Source: Microbacterium sp. CGR2 (GTDB lineage: Bacteria > Actinomycetota > Actinomycetes > Actinomycetales > Microbacteriaceae). Taken from it: a stretch of 64,000 nt of DNA. The stretch is taken from positions 1,054,001-1,118,000 of the forward strand of contig NZ_RBHX01000001.1 in the NCBI RefSeq assembly GCF_003626735.1, read 5' to 3'. The notes below the pieces were generated by a model. It saw nothing but the letters and a program-made list of their open reading frames with translations, did no database searches and was not told the origin of the DNA. Both the position numbers and the translations under genes were made by a program. Below are positions 47,274 to 55,734 of this stretch, piece by piece (the stretch's first letter is position 1; every line of letters begins with the position of its first letter).

Positions 47274-48620
47274 CTACTTCACCTCCGAGGGCGCCTTCGC
47301 ACCACCGGCGGGTGCCTGGCGCTCGGTCGCCGCGAAGTCGAGCGCCAGGTCGTCCAGGCTCTGGACCCCACGCAGGGGAGAAAGCGCCACCCACACGATC
47401 GTCGACAGGCAGAGCACCGCGCCGACGAGGATGCCGAGTCGAGCCCCCAGCCACTCCCCGACGAAACCGCCCGCGAGCGCTCCGAGCGGAATGGTGCCGT
47501 ACGTGACGCAGCGCATGGTGGCGTTGACGCGACCGAGCAGCTCGTCGGGCGTGCGCAGCTGTCGGATGGTGATCAGCAGCACGCTCGACAGCGCTGTCCC
47601 CGCGCCGTTCACGCCCATGATGACTGCCAGCGCGAGGACGGACATCAGCGCGGGCCACGAGGGTGCGACCGCGGGGATCAGTACGAGCATCGTGCACTCG
47701 ACGACCGCGCAGAGCACCATGATCCTTCCCACACTCGCGTGGCGCGCGAGGCGCGATGCGCTGGCGGCGCCGACGAGAGCGCCGACCGCGCCGGCCGAGA
47801 AGATCACCCCGACCTGGGCGGCCTCGAGTCCGAGATCGTGGATCGCGTACAGCGTCAGCAGCAGGGTGACCCACTGGGCGAACGGATTGTAGATCGCCGA
47901 GAAGCCGACGTTGGCGCGCAGATAGGGATCACGCATGACGTGCAGCGCACCTGTTCGGAGTTCGCCGAAGAAGTGTCTCTTCGCGGTCGGCGGCCGAGTC
48001 TCTTGCGACCGCATGGCGATGAGGGCGGCGGCGGACAGCAGGTGGGTGGCGGCATTGACAGCCAGCGTCACCGTCACTCCGAAGATCTGGAGGAGGACGC
48101 CGCCGAGCCCCGGGCCACCGACTTCTCCAGCGGCTGCGGTGGCCTGGATCCGTGCGTTGGCGAATCCGAGCCGGTCGCGGGGGACGAGGGAAGGGATGGC
48201 TGACTGATGCCCGATCTCGTAGACGACGGTGAAGGTGCCCAACAGGATGGCGGCGATGAGCAGCAGGGGGAAGCCCAGGAGCCCGGCGGCGGCAGCCACA
48301 GCGAGGCCGAGAGTGAGGATGCCGCGTGCGAACTCCGACACGATGAGTAGAGTGCGGCGGCGATAGCGGTCGATCACCACGCCGAGCGGGAGGGCGAGGA
48401 CGAGAAAGGGCAACCATTGCGCCGCCCCCAGGACGCCGAGGTCGACGGACGAGACGTGGAGGACCGTCACCGCGATCAGCGGGACGGCGAACTCCCGCAC
48501 CTGGTCTCCGATGACCGACGTGCCCTGCGCGAACCAGAAGAGTCCGAAGTCATGCCGCCAACGGGGACGCTCGCGCTTGCTAATGGGTGATGACGTGTTC
48601 ACCCGTTCAGGATGCCGCAT
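47274..48620 (-). CDS. MFS transporter, DHA3-like
   Basis: 448 residues, 12 membrane helices. LPLGVVIDRYRRRTLLIVSE after helix 2 is motif A; the second half repeats it. The IGHQSAIPSLVPRDRLGFAN segment near 140 is a mark of the DHA3 group that includes macrolide and enterobactin exporters. Divergent from the CGNR protein at 48662, 41 bases apart, which suggests that protein regulates it. Confidence 0.88.
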   Translation of the reverse strand: MRHPERVNTSSPISKRERPRWRHDFGLFWFAQGTSVIGDQVREFAVPLIAVTVLHVSSVDLGVLGAAQWLPFLVLALPLGVVIDRYRRRTLLIVSEFARGILTLGLAVAAAAGLLGFPLLLIAAILLGTFTVVYEIGHQSAIPSLVPRDRLGFANARIQATAAAGEVGGPGLGGVLLQIFGVTVTLAVNAATHLLSAAALIAMRSQETRPPTAKRHFFGELRTGALHVMRDPYLRANVGFSAIYNPFAQWVTLLLTLYAIHDLGLEAAQVGVIFSAGAVGALVGAASASRLARHASVGRIMVLCAVVECTMLVLIPAVAPSWPALMSVLALAVIMGVNGAGTALSSVLLITIRQLRTPDELLGRVNATMRCVTYGTIPLGALAGGFVGEWLGARLGILVGAVLCLSTIVWVALSPLRGVQSLDDLALDFAATERQAPAGGAKAPSEVK

Positions 48621-48661
48621 TCATAATGCTTTGACAACCCCAGGTGCATTAGAATCGAGTC

Positions 48662-49258
48662 ATGGATGCCATCCGCGAGCGACGCGCTGCGTTCTCTCAG
48701 ATCGCCGGTCACCCTGCCCTCGATCTGGTGAACACGGTCGAATGGCGTCTCTCTGAAGCTCGTTTCGAGGAAGATCTCGTGGACTACGACGACGTCGTCC
48801 GTTGGTCGCGGCAACTCGCGCTTGTGAGTGACGACGAAGCTGACGCTCTCGAGACACTCGAATCGCGGTCTGCGGCGGACGCCGCGAAAGAGGCCGCCAA
48901 CGTGCGAGCACTCCGCGAAGCGATCTACCAAACGCTCTTCCACACCGATGACGCGACGGCGGTCACGGACGAGTACCGCGACGCCGTGAATGAGGGGCGA
49001 CTGAGCCGGATCGATGATGAATGGACGTGGGAGTTCCTCGTCGACCTCGCTCTTCCGCGTCGTCGGATCGCGCTCGCGGCGTTCGACCTGTTCGGCCGCG
49101 ACGACCTGTCGCGGCTGGGGCAGTGCCGAGATGCGGAGTGCGGATGGGTCTTCCTCGACACCTCCCCGCGCCACAATCGCCGGTGGTGCGTGTCCGCGGA
49201 CTGCGGCAACCGGAACCGCGTGCGCGAATACTACGAGCGGAGCAAGACGGCGCCGTGA
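48662..49258 (+). CDS. ABATE / CGNR zinc-finger domain protein
   Basis: 198 residues. The N-terminal ABATE domain opens with HPALDLVNTVEW (typical GhpaLDlvNT), and the C-terminal CGNR finger has CRDAECGWVFLD, then RRWCVSADCGNRNRV with the four cysteines and the name-giving CGNR. Members are thought to be stress-linked transcription regulators. Divergently placed against the MFS gene at 47274. Overlapped by a short frame at its end. Confidence 0.92.
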   Translation: MDAIRERRAAFSQIAGHPALDLVNTVEWRLSEARFEEDLVDYDDVVRWSRQLALVSDDEADALETLESRSAADAAKEAANVRALREAIYQTLFHTDDATAVTDEYRDAVNEGRLSRIDDEWTWEFLVDLALPRRRIALAAFDLFGRDDLSRLGQCRDAECGWVFLDTSPRHNRRWCVSADCGNRNRVREYYERSKTAP

Positions 49259-49341
49259 CTGTGTGGCGGGATGCAGAGGGGCGCCTCACCGTCCTCGCCC
49301 CGTGCGATCGTCGCGGCGAGTGGACGATGCCGTTCTTCTGA
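49255..49341 (+). CDS. very short frame coupled to the CGNR gene
   Basis: GTG at 49255 forms a GTGA overlap with the CGNR stop and encodes 28 residues (TVWRDAEGRLTVLAPCDRRG, ending WTMPFF). The overlap type is that of real gene pairs here, but length and lack of similarity leave it doubtful; it may be the remnant of a lost downstream gene. Confidence 0.25.
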   Translation: MTVWRDAEGRLTVLAPCDRRGEWTMPFF

Positions 49342-49355
49342 GCGGACCGCGACGA

Positions 49356-50144
49356 TCAGCGCTGCGAATCGGGCAGGGCGCCGCCGGAGCCGGCCAGCGA
49401 CTCCAACGCCGTCATCGTCCGTTCGAGCCCGAAACGATACGCGTGGTCCGGGTCATGAGCGCTGGCGTGGGCAGCGCCGGCCGCCGAACCGATGCGAGCA
49501 GCGAGGGGGTAGCGCTCTGCGGTGATCATCTCTGAGAGGAGGGCCCCCGCCTTGTCCCACCACTGCTGATCGTCTTCACCCCCGACGGATGCCTGGCGTC
49601 CGCTTTCGATGTCGCGGGCCGCATTTCGCACGAAGCCGAGGAGGAACGTGAGCGCGTCATCCGTCTCGAGATCGCTCAGACCGGAACCGCGGAAAGCGGT
49701 CAGCTCGTATTCGTACTTCGCCATCTGCCCGGGGCCCAGCGGTGGGCGGAGTGTGGACAGCTGAGCGGCCCAGGGGTGCCGCCGGTAGAGATCGAGATTG
49801 CCGTCGGCGACGGCACGGACTCGAACGGGCCACGGCTCCCCGGCGAAGGGGGGTCGCGGCATCTTCGCGAAAGCATCGTCGAGGATGAGATCGAGGACCT
49901 CGGCGCGACCGGGCACGTAGGTGTAGAGACCCATCGGCTTGACGCCCAGCCGTTCCGCCAGACGTCTCATCGTCAGTGCGGCCAGACCATCATCGTCCGC
50001 GAGGGTGGTCGCTGCTTCGACGATCGAGTCCAGGTCGAGCGCGCGCTTCGGCCCCCGCCTCGGACTCGACTCCTGTGGAAGATGCCCACGCCAGAGAAGT
50101 CGCAACGACGCGGCGGGATCGCCGGAGCTGGTGGCGTCGGTCAT
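49356..50144 (-). CDS. TetR/AcrR family regulator
   Basis: About 262 residues. HTH at about 40-85: LDLDSIVEAATTLADDDGLA, RRLAERLGVKPMGLYTYVPG, then a long C-terminal TetR_C-like domain with YRRHPWAAQLSTLRPPLGPG. This second domain pattern occurs in tetracycline- and macrolide-sensing repressors. Start taken at ATG 50144 (MTDATSSG); 18 residues further upstream are possible. Converges with the CGNR gene. Confidence 0.87.
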   Translation of the reverse strand: MTDATSSGDPAASLRLLWRGHLPQESSPRRGPKRALDLDSIVEAATTLADDDGLAALTMRRLAERLGVKPMGLYTYVPGRAEVLDLILDDAFAKMPRPPFAGEPWPVRVRAVADGNLDLYRRHPWAAQLSTLRPPLGPGQMAKYEYELTAFRGSGLSDLETDDALTFLLGFVRNAARDIESGRQASVGGEDDQQWWDKAGALLSEMITAERYPLAARIGSAAGAAHASAHDPDHAYRFGLERTMTALESLAGSGGALPDSQR

Positions 50145-50211
50145 CCACCCATTCTGCCGGTTGCCGCGAGGCTGACTCCTCTGGCGTGAGACCTTCATCC
50201 CCCGCTGTCGA

Positions 50212-50643
50212 TCACATCTGTTCGTGCCATCCGCCGGCGACCATGGTCTGGAACTTCCAGCCGTCCGCCGTTCGGATGAGCAGATCGCCGTAGCGCATCG
50301 CCGTCTCCTCGCCGCCCACGGTGAATGAGGCGTCCGTCACGACGAAGCAGAGCGATGGCGAAAGGAAGATCGGATGCCGGGTCGAGGTCATCTCGCCCCC
50401 TCCGTCCGCTCCGACGACCTCTCGCATCTGCGCGATGAATCTCTCGCGGTCGCACGGCGCCGTCACGCCATGCCCCGCCGCGTCATCCGTCACTTCGTTC
50501 AGTGGGAACGCGGCCATGTCGGCCATCGCTTCCAGATCGCCCGCTCGAACGAGGTCGTCGTATCGAGCGAACCAATCGAAGATCTCCTGGATCGCAGCGG
50601 AGGATGCCGCGCCGTTCTCTGCTGCTCGGGTCACATCGGACAT
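50212..50643 (-). CDS. SnoaL-like / NTF2-fold protein
   Basis: 143 residues, cone-shaped NTF2 fold: IQEIFDWFARYDDLVRAGDL as the first helix, then a strand block with VTDASFTVGGEETAMRYGDL and LLIRTADGWKFQTMVAGGWH at the end. A substrate pocket is likely but no catalytic pair can be named; may be a ketosteroid-isomerase-like enzyme or a binding protein. ATG 50643 has AGAAGGAGA upstream, which rules out longer starts. Confidence 0.8.
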   Translation of the reverse strand: MSDVTRAAENGAASSAAIQEIFDWFARYDDLVRAGDLEAMADMAAFPLNEVTDDAAGHGVTAPCDRERFIAQMREVVGADGGGEMTSTRHPIFLSPSLCFVVTDASFTVGGEETAMRYGDLLIRTADGWKFQTMVAGGWHEQM

Positions 50644-50731
50644 TGAATCTCCTTCTCTCGAGACTAATAACGTACAGGGTACGCGATTATTCCGAGAGAA
50701 GGAGGGTTTTTCCGGATCGCCTGGCTGCGCG

Positions 50732-51193
50732 TCAGTCGAGATGCCGTGCGAGAGCGTCGAGGAGGCCGCGCGTGCCCTCTTCCCGTTGCGGCGCATCGGC
50801 CGAGAATTGGTCGAAGAAGACCCCCTGCTCGGTCTGCGTGAGCCGCGTTCCCTCCGGGATCGTCTCGAACTCGAAGGAGACGAGCGATGTCGACATGTGG
50901 ATGCCGTCGATCCACATGTCGTAGGTCATGACGATGCGGACCTGGTCGACGATGTCGGTGTAGACGCCTTCGTACCGGGAGAGCGGGCCGCCGTGGAAGC
51001 GAGCTTCGTCGATGTCGCGTCCGCCCACGCGAAAGTCGAAGGCCCAGGCGGAGCGGTCGAACGCCTCGCCGTCACCGAACCAGTCGCGCTTGCGGTCTTC
51101 CTCCGCGAATGCCCGCCAGACGTTCCCCACCGGAGCGGGGTAGTCGCGGGTGAGCGTGAAGTCGGCATGTGCGAGTCGGCGATCGTGTGTCAT
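50732..51193 (-). CDS. SRPBCC / AHSA1-like domain protein
   Basis: 153 residues with the START-like fold: FTLTRDYPAPVGNVWRAFAE, then DWFGDGEAFDRSAWAFDFRV and GTRLTQTEQGVFFDQFSADA. AHSA1-type proteins bind hydrophobic ligands. It is the third gene behind arsR and the DHFR-like gene (gaps of one and nine bases), an arrangement seen repeatedly in actinobacteria where the ArsR regulator controls the set. Confidence 0.88.
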   Translation of the reverse strand: MTHDRRLAHADFTLTRDYPAPVGNVWRAFAEEDRKRDWFGDGEAFDRSAWAFDFRVGGRDIDEARFHGGPLSRYEGVYTDIVDQVRIVMTYDMWIDGIHMSTSLVSFEFETIPEGTRLTQTEQGVFFDQFSADAPQREEGTRGLLDALARHLD

Positions 51194-51202
51194 GGCCGCG
51201 TC

Positions 51203-51847
51203 CTATCGGGTGAAGGTGAGATGGATCGTGCCGCTCTCGGCGACCTCGGTCGTCACGGTGTGCGTGCGCTCCAGGCCGCGGAGGTCTGCCCATACCGGGT
51301 TGCCTCGACCCAGAATGATCGGCGCGATCCCCACGTGCAGCTCATCGACGAGACCGGCGCGGAGAAATGCCCGAGCTGTGCGGATGCCGCCGCCCACGCG
51401 CACATCGAGACCGTCGGCCGCGTCGGTCGCCTCGCGGAGGACATCCTCGATCTCTCCGCTTCGGAAATGGAAGGTGGTCCCCCCGTTCATGGAGATGGGC
51501 GGCCGGGGCGCCGAATGCGTCAACACGTAGACGGGGTAGCCGAACGGCGGCTCATCTCCCCACCACCCCGTCCATCCGTCTTCAGGATGCGTGTGCAGGC
51601 CGAACATCGCCGCCCCCATGATCTCCGCCCCGATGCCTTCGAACGAGGCTCGTGCGTAGGCGTCGTCGATTCCGCTCGAGCCGGCGCCGCTGCTGTCGCC
51701 GAAGACCTTCTCCCGGAACGTGCGCGTTTTCGCGTAGGCGGCCGTCAGAGCATCCCAGTCCTCGCCCATCGGGTTGTCGACAGCAGGGTCGGGGGCGGCG
51801 GTGAAGCCGTCGAGCGACGAGAAAAGGTCGATGCGAACGCGAGTCAT
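51203..51847 (-). CDS. dihydrofolate reductase-family (RibD C-terminal) protein
   Basis: 214 residues with the DHFR fold: RVRIDLFSSLDGFTAAPDPA at the start, GAAMFGLHTHPEDGWTGWWG and the VRVGGGIRTARAFLRAGLVD NADPH-binding turn. RibD-like members reduce flavin or pterin precursors, but most single-gene homologues have no known substrate. Coupled one base behind arsR. Confidence 0.9.
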   Translation of the reverse strand: MTRVRIDLFSSLDGFTAAPDPAVDNPMGEDWDALTAAYAKTRTFREKVFGDSSGAGSSGIDDAYARASFEGIGAEIMGAAMFGLHTHPEDGWTGWWGDEPPFGYPVYVLTHSAPRPPISMNGGTTFHFRSGEIEDVLREATDAADGLDVRVGGGIRTARAFLRAGLVDELHVGIAPIILGRGNPVWADLRGLERTHTVTTEVAESGTIHLTFTR

Positions 51848-51848
51848 G

Positions 51849-52187
51849 TCAGATCTCCTCGAAGGATGAGCGGGAAAGATGGATGCCGAGTCGGTCTGCC
51901 CGGGTCTCGGCCGGCGTGCGTTGCTGATCGAGCCACAGATGCAGCACGTCCAGTGCCCCGGGCCGCAGGCTCACGGTGCGCACCCGACCTTGCTTGTGTG
52001 ACGTGACCACGCCGGCGTCCTCGAGAATGCGGAGGTGCTGGAGCAGCGAAGGCAATGCCATCGACAACGGGCGCAGCAGTTCTGACACGACGGCCGGTGA
52101 CTTCGCGAGCCGCTCCACCACAGCCCGCCGCGTCGGATCCGCGAGTGCGCGCAACAGCGCATCCACATCGTCCAAATAGTTAGGCAT
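51849..52187 (-). CDS. ArsR family transcriptional regulator
   Basis: 112 residues, winged helix: LRALADPTRRAVVERLAKSP, VSELLRPLSMALPSLLQHLR and ILEDAGVVTSHKQGRVRTVS. No metal-binding cysteine pair is present, so it belongs to the non-metal ArsR group that often sits before SRPBCC genes. A palindrome covers its start codon, so it most likely represses itself and the two genes behind it. Confidence 0.92.
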   Translation of the reverse strand: MPNYLDDVDALLRALADPTRRAVVERLAKSPAVVSELLRPLSMALPSLLQHLRILEDAGVVTSHKQGRVRTVSLRPGALDVLHLWLDQQRTPAETRADRLGIHLSRSSFEEI

Positions 52188-52200
52188 TTGCCTATCTATT
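52175..52200. promoter_or_regulatory. ArsR operator overlapping the start codon
   Basis: AATAGTTAGGCA-TT-TGCCTATCTATT, two 12-base arms with one mismatch, 26 bp in total. The arsR ATG (52185-52187) lies in the left arm, so the repressor would cover the start of a leaderless or nearly leaderless message. The A/T-rich half-sites stand out from the neighbourhood. Confidence 0.65.
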
Positions 52201-52240
52201 CACCGATTCGCCACTCTGTCAAGAGGTCGGGCCCGGAGAG

Positions 52241-53161
52241 CTACTTCACACTTCCGGCGGTCAGCCCGCCGACGAGCCGCTTCTCGATGAGCATGAACAG
52301 GACGACGACCGGCAGGATGGCCACGATCGACACACCGAACACGTACTGCCAGCTCGTGTCGTACTGGCCGACGAACTTCGTCAGCGCCACCGACAGCGGC
52401 TGATTCTTGTCGGTCGACAGGATCACGAGGGATGCCGCGAACTCGTTCCAGCAGGCGACGAAGGTGAACACGATCGCGGTGACGATCCCCGGCCACACGA
52501 GCGGCAGGTTGATCTTGAACAGCACGGTGAAGCGTCCGGCGCCGTCGATCTGCGCGGCCTCGTCGACCTCCTTGGGGATGCCGGCGAAGAAGGAATGCAT
52601 GATCCAGACCGCGAAGGACAGGTTGAACGCGGCGTTGATGAAGATCATCGCGACCCACGTGTCGCTGAGGCCCAGCACGGTGAACTGGCGGAACAGGCCC
52701 GAGGTCAGCACTGCCGGCTGCAGCATCTGCGTGACGATCACGTGGAAGAGGAACACCATCCGGCCGGGGAACTTGAAGCGGGCCGTGTAGTACGCGGCCG
52801 GCAGCGACACAGCCAGGACGAGCAGGGTCGCGAAGACCGAGATGACGATCGTCGAGATGAGGTTGTACGGCAGCGGCGTCTCCGGCGTCGACCACATCGA
52901 GAAGTAGTTCTCCCAGTGCCACTCGGTGGGGAGATATGTCGGGTCGACGGAGCGGATCTGCGGTTTCGTCTTCACGGAGCCGAAGAACATGATCAGGTAC
53001 GGCAGGACGAAGATCGCCAGCACCAGGAACCCGGCGGCCATGCGAAGGATGACGCGGGGCAGGGTCACCTGGTCTTCGGTGTAGCGGCGCTTGCGGCCGC
53101 GGATGCGCGGGGCGCTGTCGGCGCCGGCGGTGGTCACGAGGGCGGTCTCGGTGACGGTCAC
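52241..53161 (-). CDS. carbohydrate ABC transporter permease (MalG type)
   Basis: 306 residues, six membrane helices. EAA loop is EVDEAAQIDGAGRFTVLFKI at about residue 190-210, the contact to an ATPase that is not encoded here and is probably shared (MsmK-like) or elsewhere. GTG start 53161 lies three bases after the stop of the partner permease. Part of the CUT1 amino-sugar importer with the genes at 53164 and 54169. Confidence 0.93.
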   Translation of the reverse strand: MTVTETALVTTAGADSAPRIRGRKRRYTEDQVTLPRVILRMAAGFLVLAIFVLPYLIMFFGSVKTKPQIRSVDPTYLPTEWHWENYFSMWSTPETPLPYNLISTIVISVFATLLVLAVSLPAAYYTARFKFPGRMVFLFHVIVTQMLQPAVLTSGLFRQFTVLGLSDTWVAMIFINAAFNLSFAVWIMHSFFAGIPKEVDEAAQIDGAGRFTVLFKINLPLVWPGIVTAIVFTFVACWNEFAASLVILSTDKNQPLSVALTKFVGQYDTSWQYVFGVSIVAILPVVVLFMLIEKRLVGGLTAGSVK

Positions 53162-53163
53162 GA

Positions 53164-54138
53164 TCAGACCTCCTTCATGGGCTTGACGGTCTTGACGTAG
53201 ATGGCGACGATCACGATCACGATGAGGAAGGCGACGACCGACAGCGCGCTGGCGACGTCCACCTTCTTCTGCAGTTCGATGTATTTGAAGATCATCGTCA
53301 TGATCGTGTCGGCGCCGTAGCCCGGGATCGAGCCGGTCATCACCTTGAGGATCGGGAGCGAGTTGAAGACGTTGATGATGTTGATGAGGATCGCGACGGC
53401 CAGGGCGCTGCGCAACTGCGGCAGCACGATCGACCAGTAGGTGCGCGCGGGGCCGGCGCCGTCCATCTTCGCGGCCTCGATCGCGTCCGCGGGCACCGAT
53501 TGGAGCCCGGCGAGGATCGTGTACGTCGTGAACGGCAGCGACACGAAGATCGCGATCACGATCGACCAGATGAACGCGGTCGTCGGGTTCTTGGTCCACC
53601 CGTAGCCGACGGCGTCGTCCGACAGACCGATGTCGTAGAGGAATTTGTTGAAGACCCCGAAGTACGGCTCGAGGCTGTAGTAGAAGACCATCGTGGTCAT
53701 GACGACGGATGCCGCCCACGGCACGATCACGGCCATCCGGACGATCTGCCGCCCGGGGAAGGCCTTGTTCAGGATCTGTGCGAGCCCGAGCGAGATCACG
53801 ACCGTGAACAGCACGACCGAGACGACCCAGACGATCGTTCGGAAGAAGATCGGCCAGAACTCCGCGAAGCCGAACACCGTGGCGAAGTTGTCGAACCCGA
53901 CCGAACCCTTGTCGAGGCCCGAGAGGGAGATGTCGCGGGTGGAGTTGTAGAACATCACTCCGGCGGGGAACAGCACCACCCCGATGATGAGCAGCAGTGC
54001 GGGTGCGATCCAGGGCAGGGCCTCGAGGAGGTCCTTTCCCCTGGAACGGCCGCGAACGGCTGGTGCGGTGCTCGGAGTGCGGGGGCGGCCGGTGGAGGCC
54101 GCCCCCTCAAGGTTCGAGAACTGTGTCGTCTGGCTCAT
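53164..54138 (-). CDS. sugar ABC transporter permease (MalF type)
   Basis: 324 residues: a cytoplasmic start of about 30 residues, then six membrane helices, with the EAA loop ADAIEAAKMDGAGPARTYWS near 220. Forms the channel with the MalG-type partner. Starts 31 bases after the binding-protein gene. Confidence 0.93.
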   Translation of the reverse strand: MSQTTQFSNLEGAASTGRPRTPSTAPAVRGRSRGKDLLEALPWIAPALLLIIGVVLFPAGVMFYNSTRDISLSGLDKGSVGFDNFATVFGFAEFWPIFFRTIVWVVSVVLFTVVISLGLAQILNKAFPGRQIVRMAVIVPWAASVVMTTMVFYYSLEPYFGVFNKFLYDIGLSDDAVGYGWTKNPTTAFIWSIVIAIFVSLPFTTYTILAGLQSVPADAIEAAKMDGAGPARTYWSIVLPQLRSALAVAILINIINVFNSLPILKVMTGSIPGYGADTIMTMIFKYIELQKKVDVASALSVVAFLIVIVIVAIYVKTVKPMKEV

Positions 54139-54168
54139 GGTGTACTCGAACCTCTCCGATCAGCGGGC

Positions 54169-55413
54169 TCAGCCCGCGTCGACCTGCGCCTGGATCTGCG
54201 TCAGAACCTCAGCCGCCGGCTTGTCCTGAATCTGACCGAACAGCGACTTGAACGCACCGTCCGTGGCAGACCACTGGGCGTTCGTCGACGGGTAGAACTG
54301 GGCGTCGGGCAGCACGTCGAGGAACGGCTTGAGGGCCTCCTCGCCGGCGAGCTCCTCGGAACCCGACTTCGTGACGGGCAGGAAGCCCTCGGCCTGCACC
54401 CACGGCACGTAGACGTCGGCGGAGTAGAAGTAGTCGAAGAAGGTCGTGATCGCCTCGGCCTTGTCGCCGTCGTTCTGGAACGCCATCAGCTGGTCGGCGA
54501 CACCGAGGGTGAACGGCTCGCCGTCCTTCGTCGGGATCGGAACGATGGAGTAATCCAGCTCCGGGTTGCCCTCTTCGATCTGGCCCACCGTCGGCGGGAG
54601 GCCGACCTGCATGCCGATCTTGCCCTGGATGAAGATGTCCATCAGCGGTGAACGCTGCGTGGAGCCGGGGTCGCCCTGCGTCGCGCCGGCGTCGATCATC
54701 TTCTTGATCTGCTCGGCGCCCACCAGGTTCTCCGGGGTGTCGATGGTGATCTCGGACTCATCGCCGAAGGATCCGCCGCCGCCCCACAGCCAGACGGCTG
54801 CCTCGGCCTGCGCCTCCTCCGAGCCGAGCGGCATGCCGTAGCCGGCGACGCCTCCGCCGAGCTCGGAGACCTTGGTGGCGGCATCCAGCAGCTCGTCCCA
54901 GTTCGTCGGAGCCTCGACACCGGCCTGCTCGAGCAGGGCGTTGTTGACGAACAGCGCACGGGCCGATGCGATGAAGGGCAGTGCGTAGGTGGTGCCCTCG
55001 AGCTGCTCGTTCTTGATGAACGACTCCTGGAAGTCGGAGAAGGTCTCCGGGCTGGTGACCTCTTCGACGTCATAGAGCAGCTCGTCGGCGGCGAAGCCGG
55101 CGAAGGGGCCGCCGTTGTAGATGTCGGGGGCCTCGCCCGCCTGGACCTTCGTGGAGACGACCTTCTCGAGGTTGTCCCAGGACTGCACCTCGAGGTTGAC
55201 CTTGATGTCGGGGTTCGCCTCTTCGAACCCTTCGATCACGTCTTCCCACAGGCCCTTGGTCTGGTCGGAGTAGCTGGGGACGAGCAGGTCGAGTGTGGTC
55301 GAACCTTCCGCGTCGCCGCTGTCGCCCGACGATCCTCCGAACCCGCACGAAGCGAGCGAGAGCGTGGCGACGGCCGCGATGGCGGCGGTGCCGAACCGCA
55401 GTGACTTCTTCAT
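54169..55413 (-). CDS. extracellular sugar-binding lipoprotein
   Basis: 414 residues, CUT1 solute-binding protein. Signal MKKSLRFGTAAIAAVATLSL with lipobox LASC, so it is a lipoprotein outside the membrane. The LLVPSYSDQTKGLWEDVIEG start and TNAQWSATDGAFKSL end are typical of family 1 binding proteins. GAGGA precedes ATG 55413 by 11 bases. It heads the minus-strand importer operon, divergent from the catabolic genes at 55735 onward, sharing the control region. Confidence 0.92.
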   Translation of the reverse strand: MKKSLRFGTAAIAAVATLSLASCGFGGSSGDSGDAEGSTTLDLLVPSYSDQTKGLWEDVIEGFEEANPDIKVNLEVQSWDNLEKVVSTKVQAGEAPDIYNGGPFAGFAADELLYDVEEVTSPETFSDFQESFIKNEQLEGTTYALPFIASARALFVNNALLEQAGVEAPTNWDELLDAATKVSELGGGVAGYGMPLGSEEAQAEAAVWLWGGGGSFGDESEITIDTPENLVGAEQIKKMIDAGATQGDPGSTQRSPLMDIFIQGKIGMQVGLPPTVGQIEEGNPELDYSIVPIPTKDGEPFTLGVADQLMAFQNDGDKAEAITTFFDYFYSADVYVPWVQAEGFLPVTKSGSEELAGEEALKPFLDVLPDAQFYPSTNAQWSATDGAFKSLFGQIQDKPAAEVLTQIQAQVDAG

Positions 55414-55734
55414 GTGTATTGCATTCCTCACTGTGAGTCCGCTCCGTCAGGCGTGGATCGTCTGGGGGCGGGGTGGTGCACAGTCGCAACAACGTCACGC
55501 GACAGTGCGTGGTGATCGATTCGCCAAGGCGGCAGCCGCGATCGTCTGAGTCGGGACCCAGGGCTCCTGCGAAGATCGGAATCGACGCAGGGATGGAACT
55601 CGTTAGATTATTTGTCAGGAGAACAAACTAATCAAGGTAGATCGCACCTCGATGTCTACGAACGCCATACTATGATCGACCAAGCATCTAAACAATCACA
55701 AGTATGCAACTTCTCGCCAGGAAGGCACACTCTC
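55414..55734. other. divergent control region of the amino-sugar cluster
   Basis: 320 bases without a credible gene. It must hold both promoters. A/T-rich DNA with a candidate operator is at 55603-55632; CATACTATGAT at 55667-55677 is a possible -10 for the rightward operon. AGGAAGG (55718-55724) is the ribosome binding site of the SIS gene. Confidence 0.5.
55603..55632. promoter_or_regulatory. candidate operator of the sugar cluster
   Basis: TTAGATTATTTGT then CAGGAGA then ACAAACTAATC: inverted TTTGT/ACAAA arms with further matching TTAG/CTAA outside, in the middle of the divergent region. Likely target of the DeoR regulator encoded at 59486-60262. Assignment by position. Confidence 0.45.
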
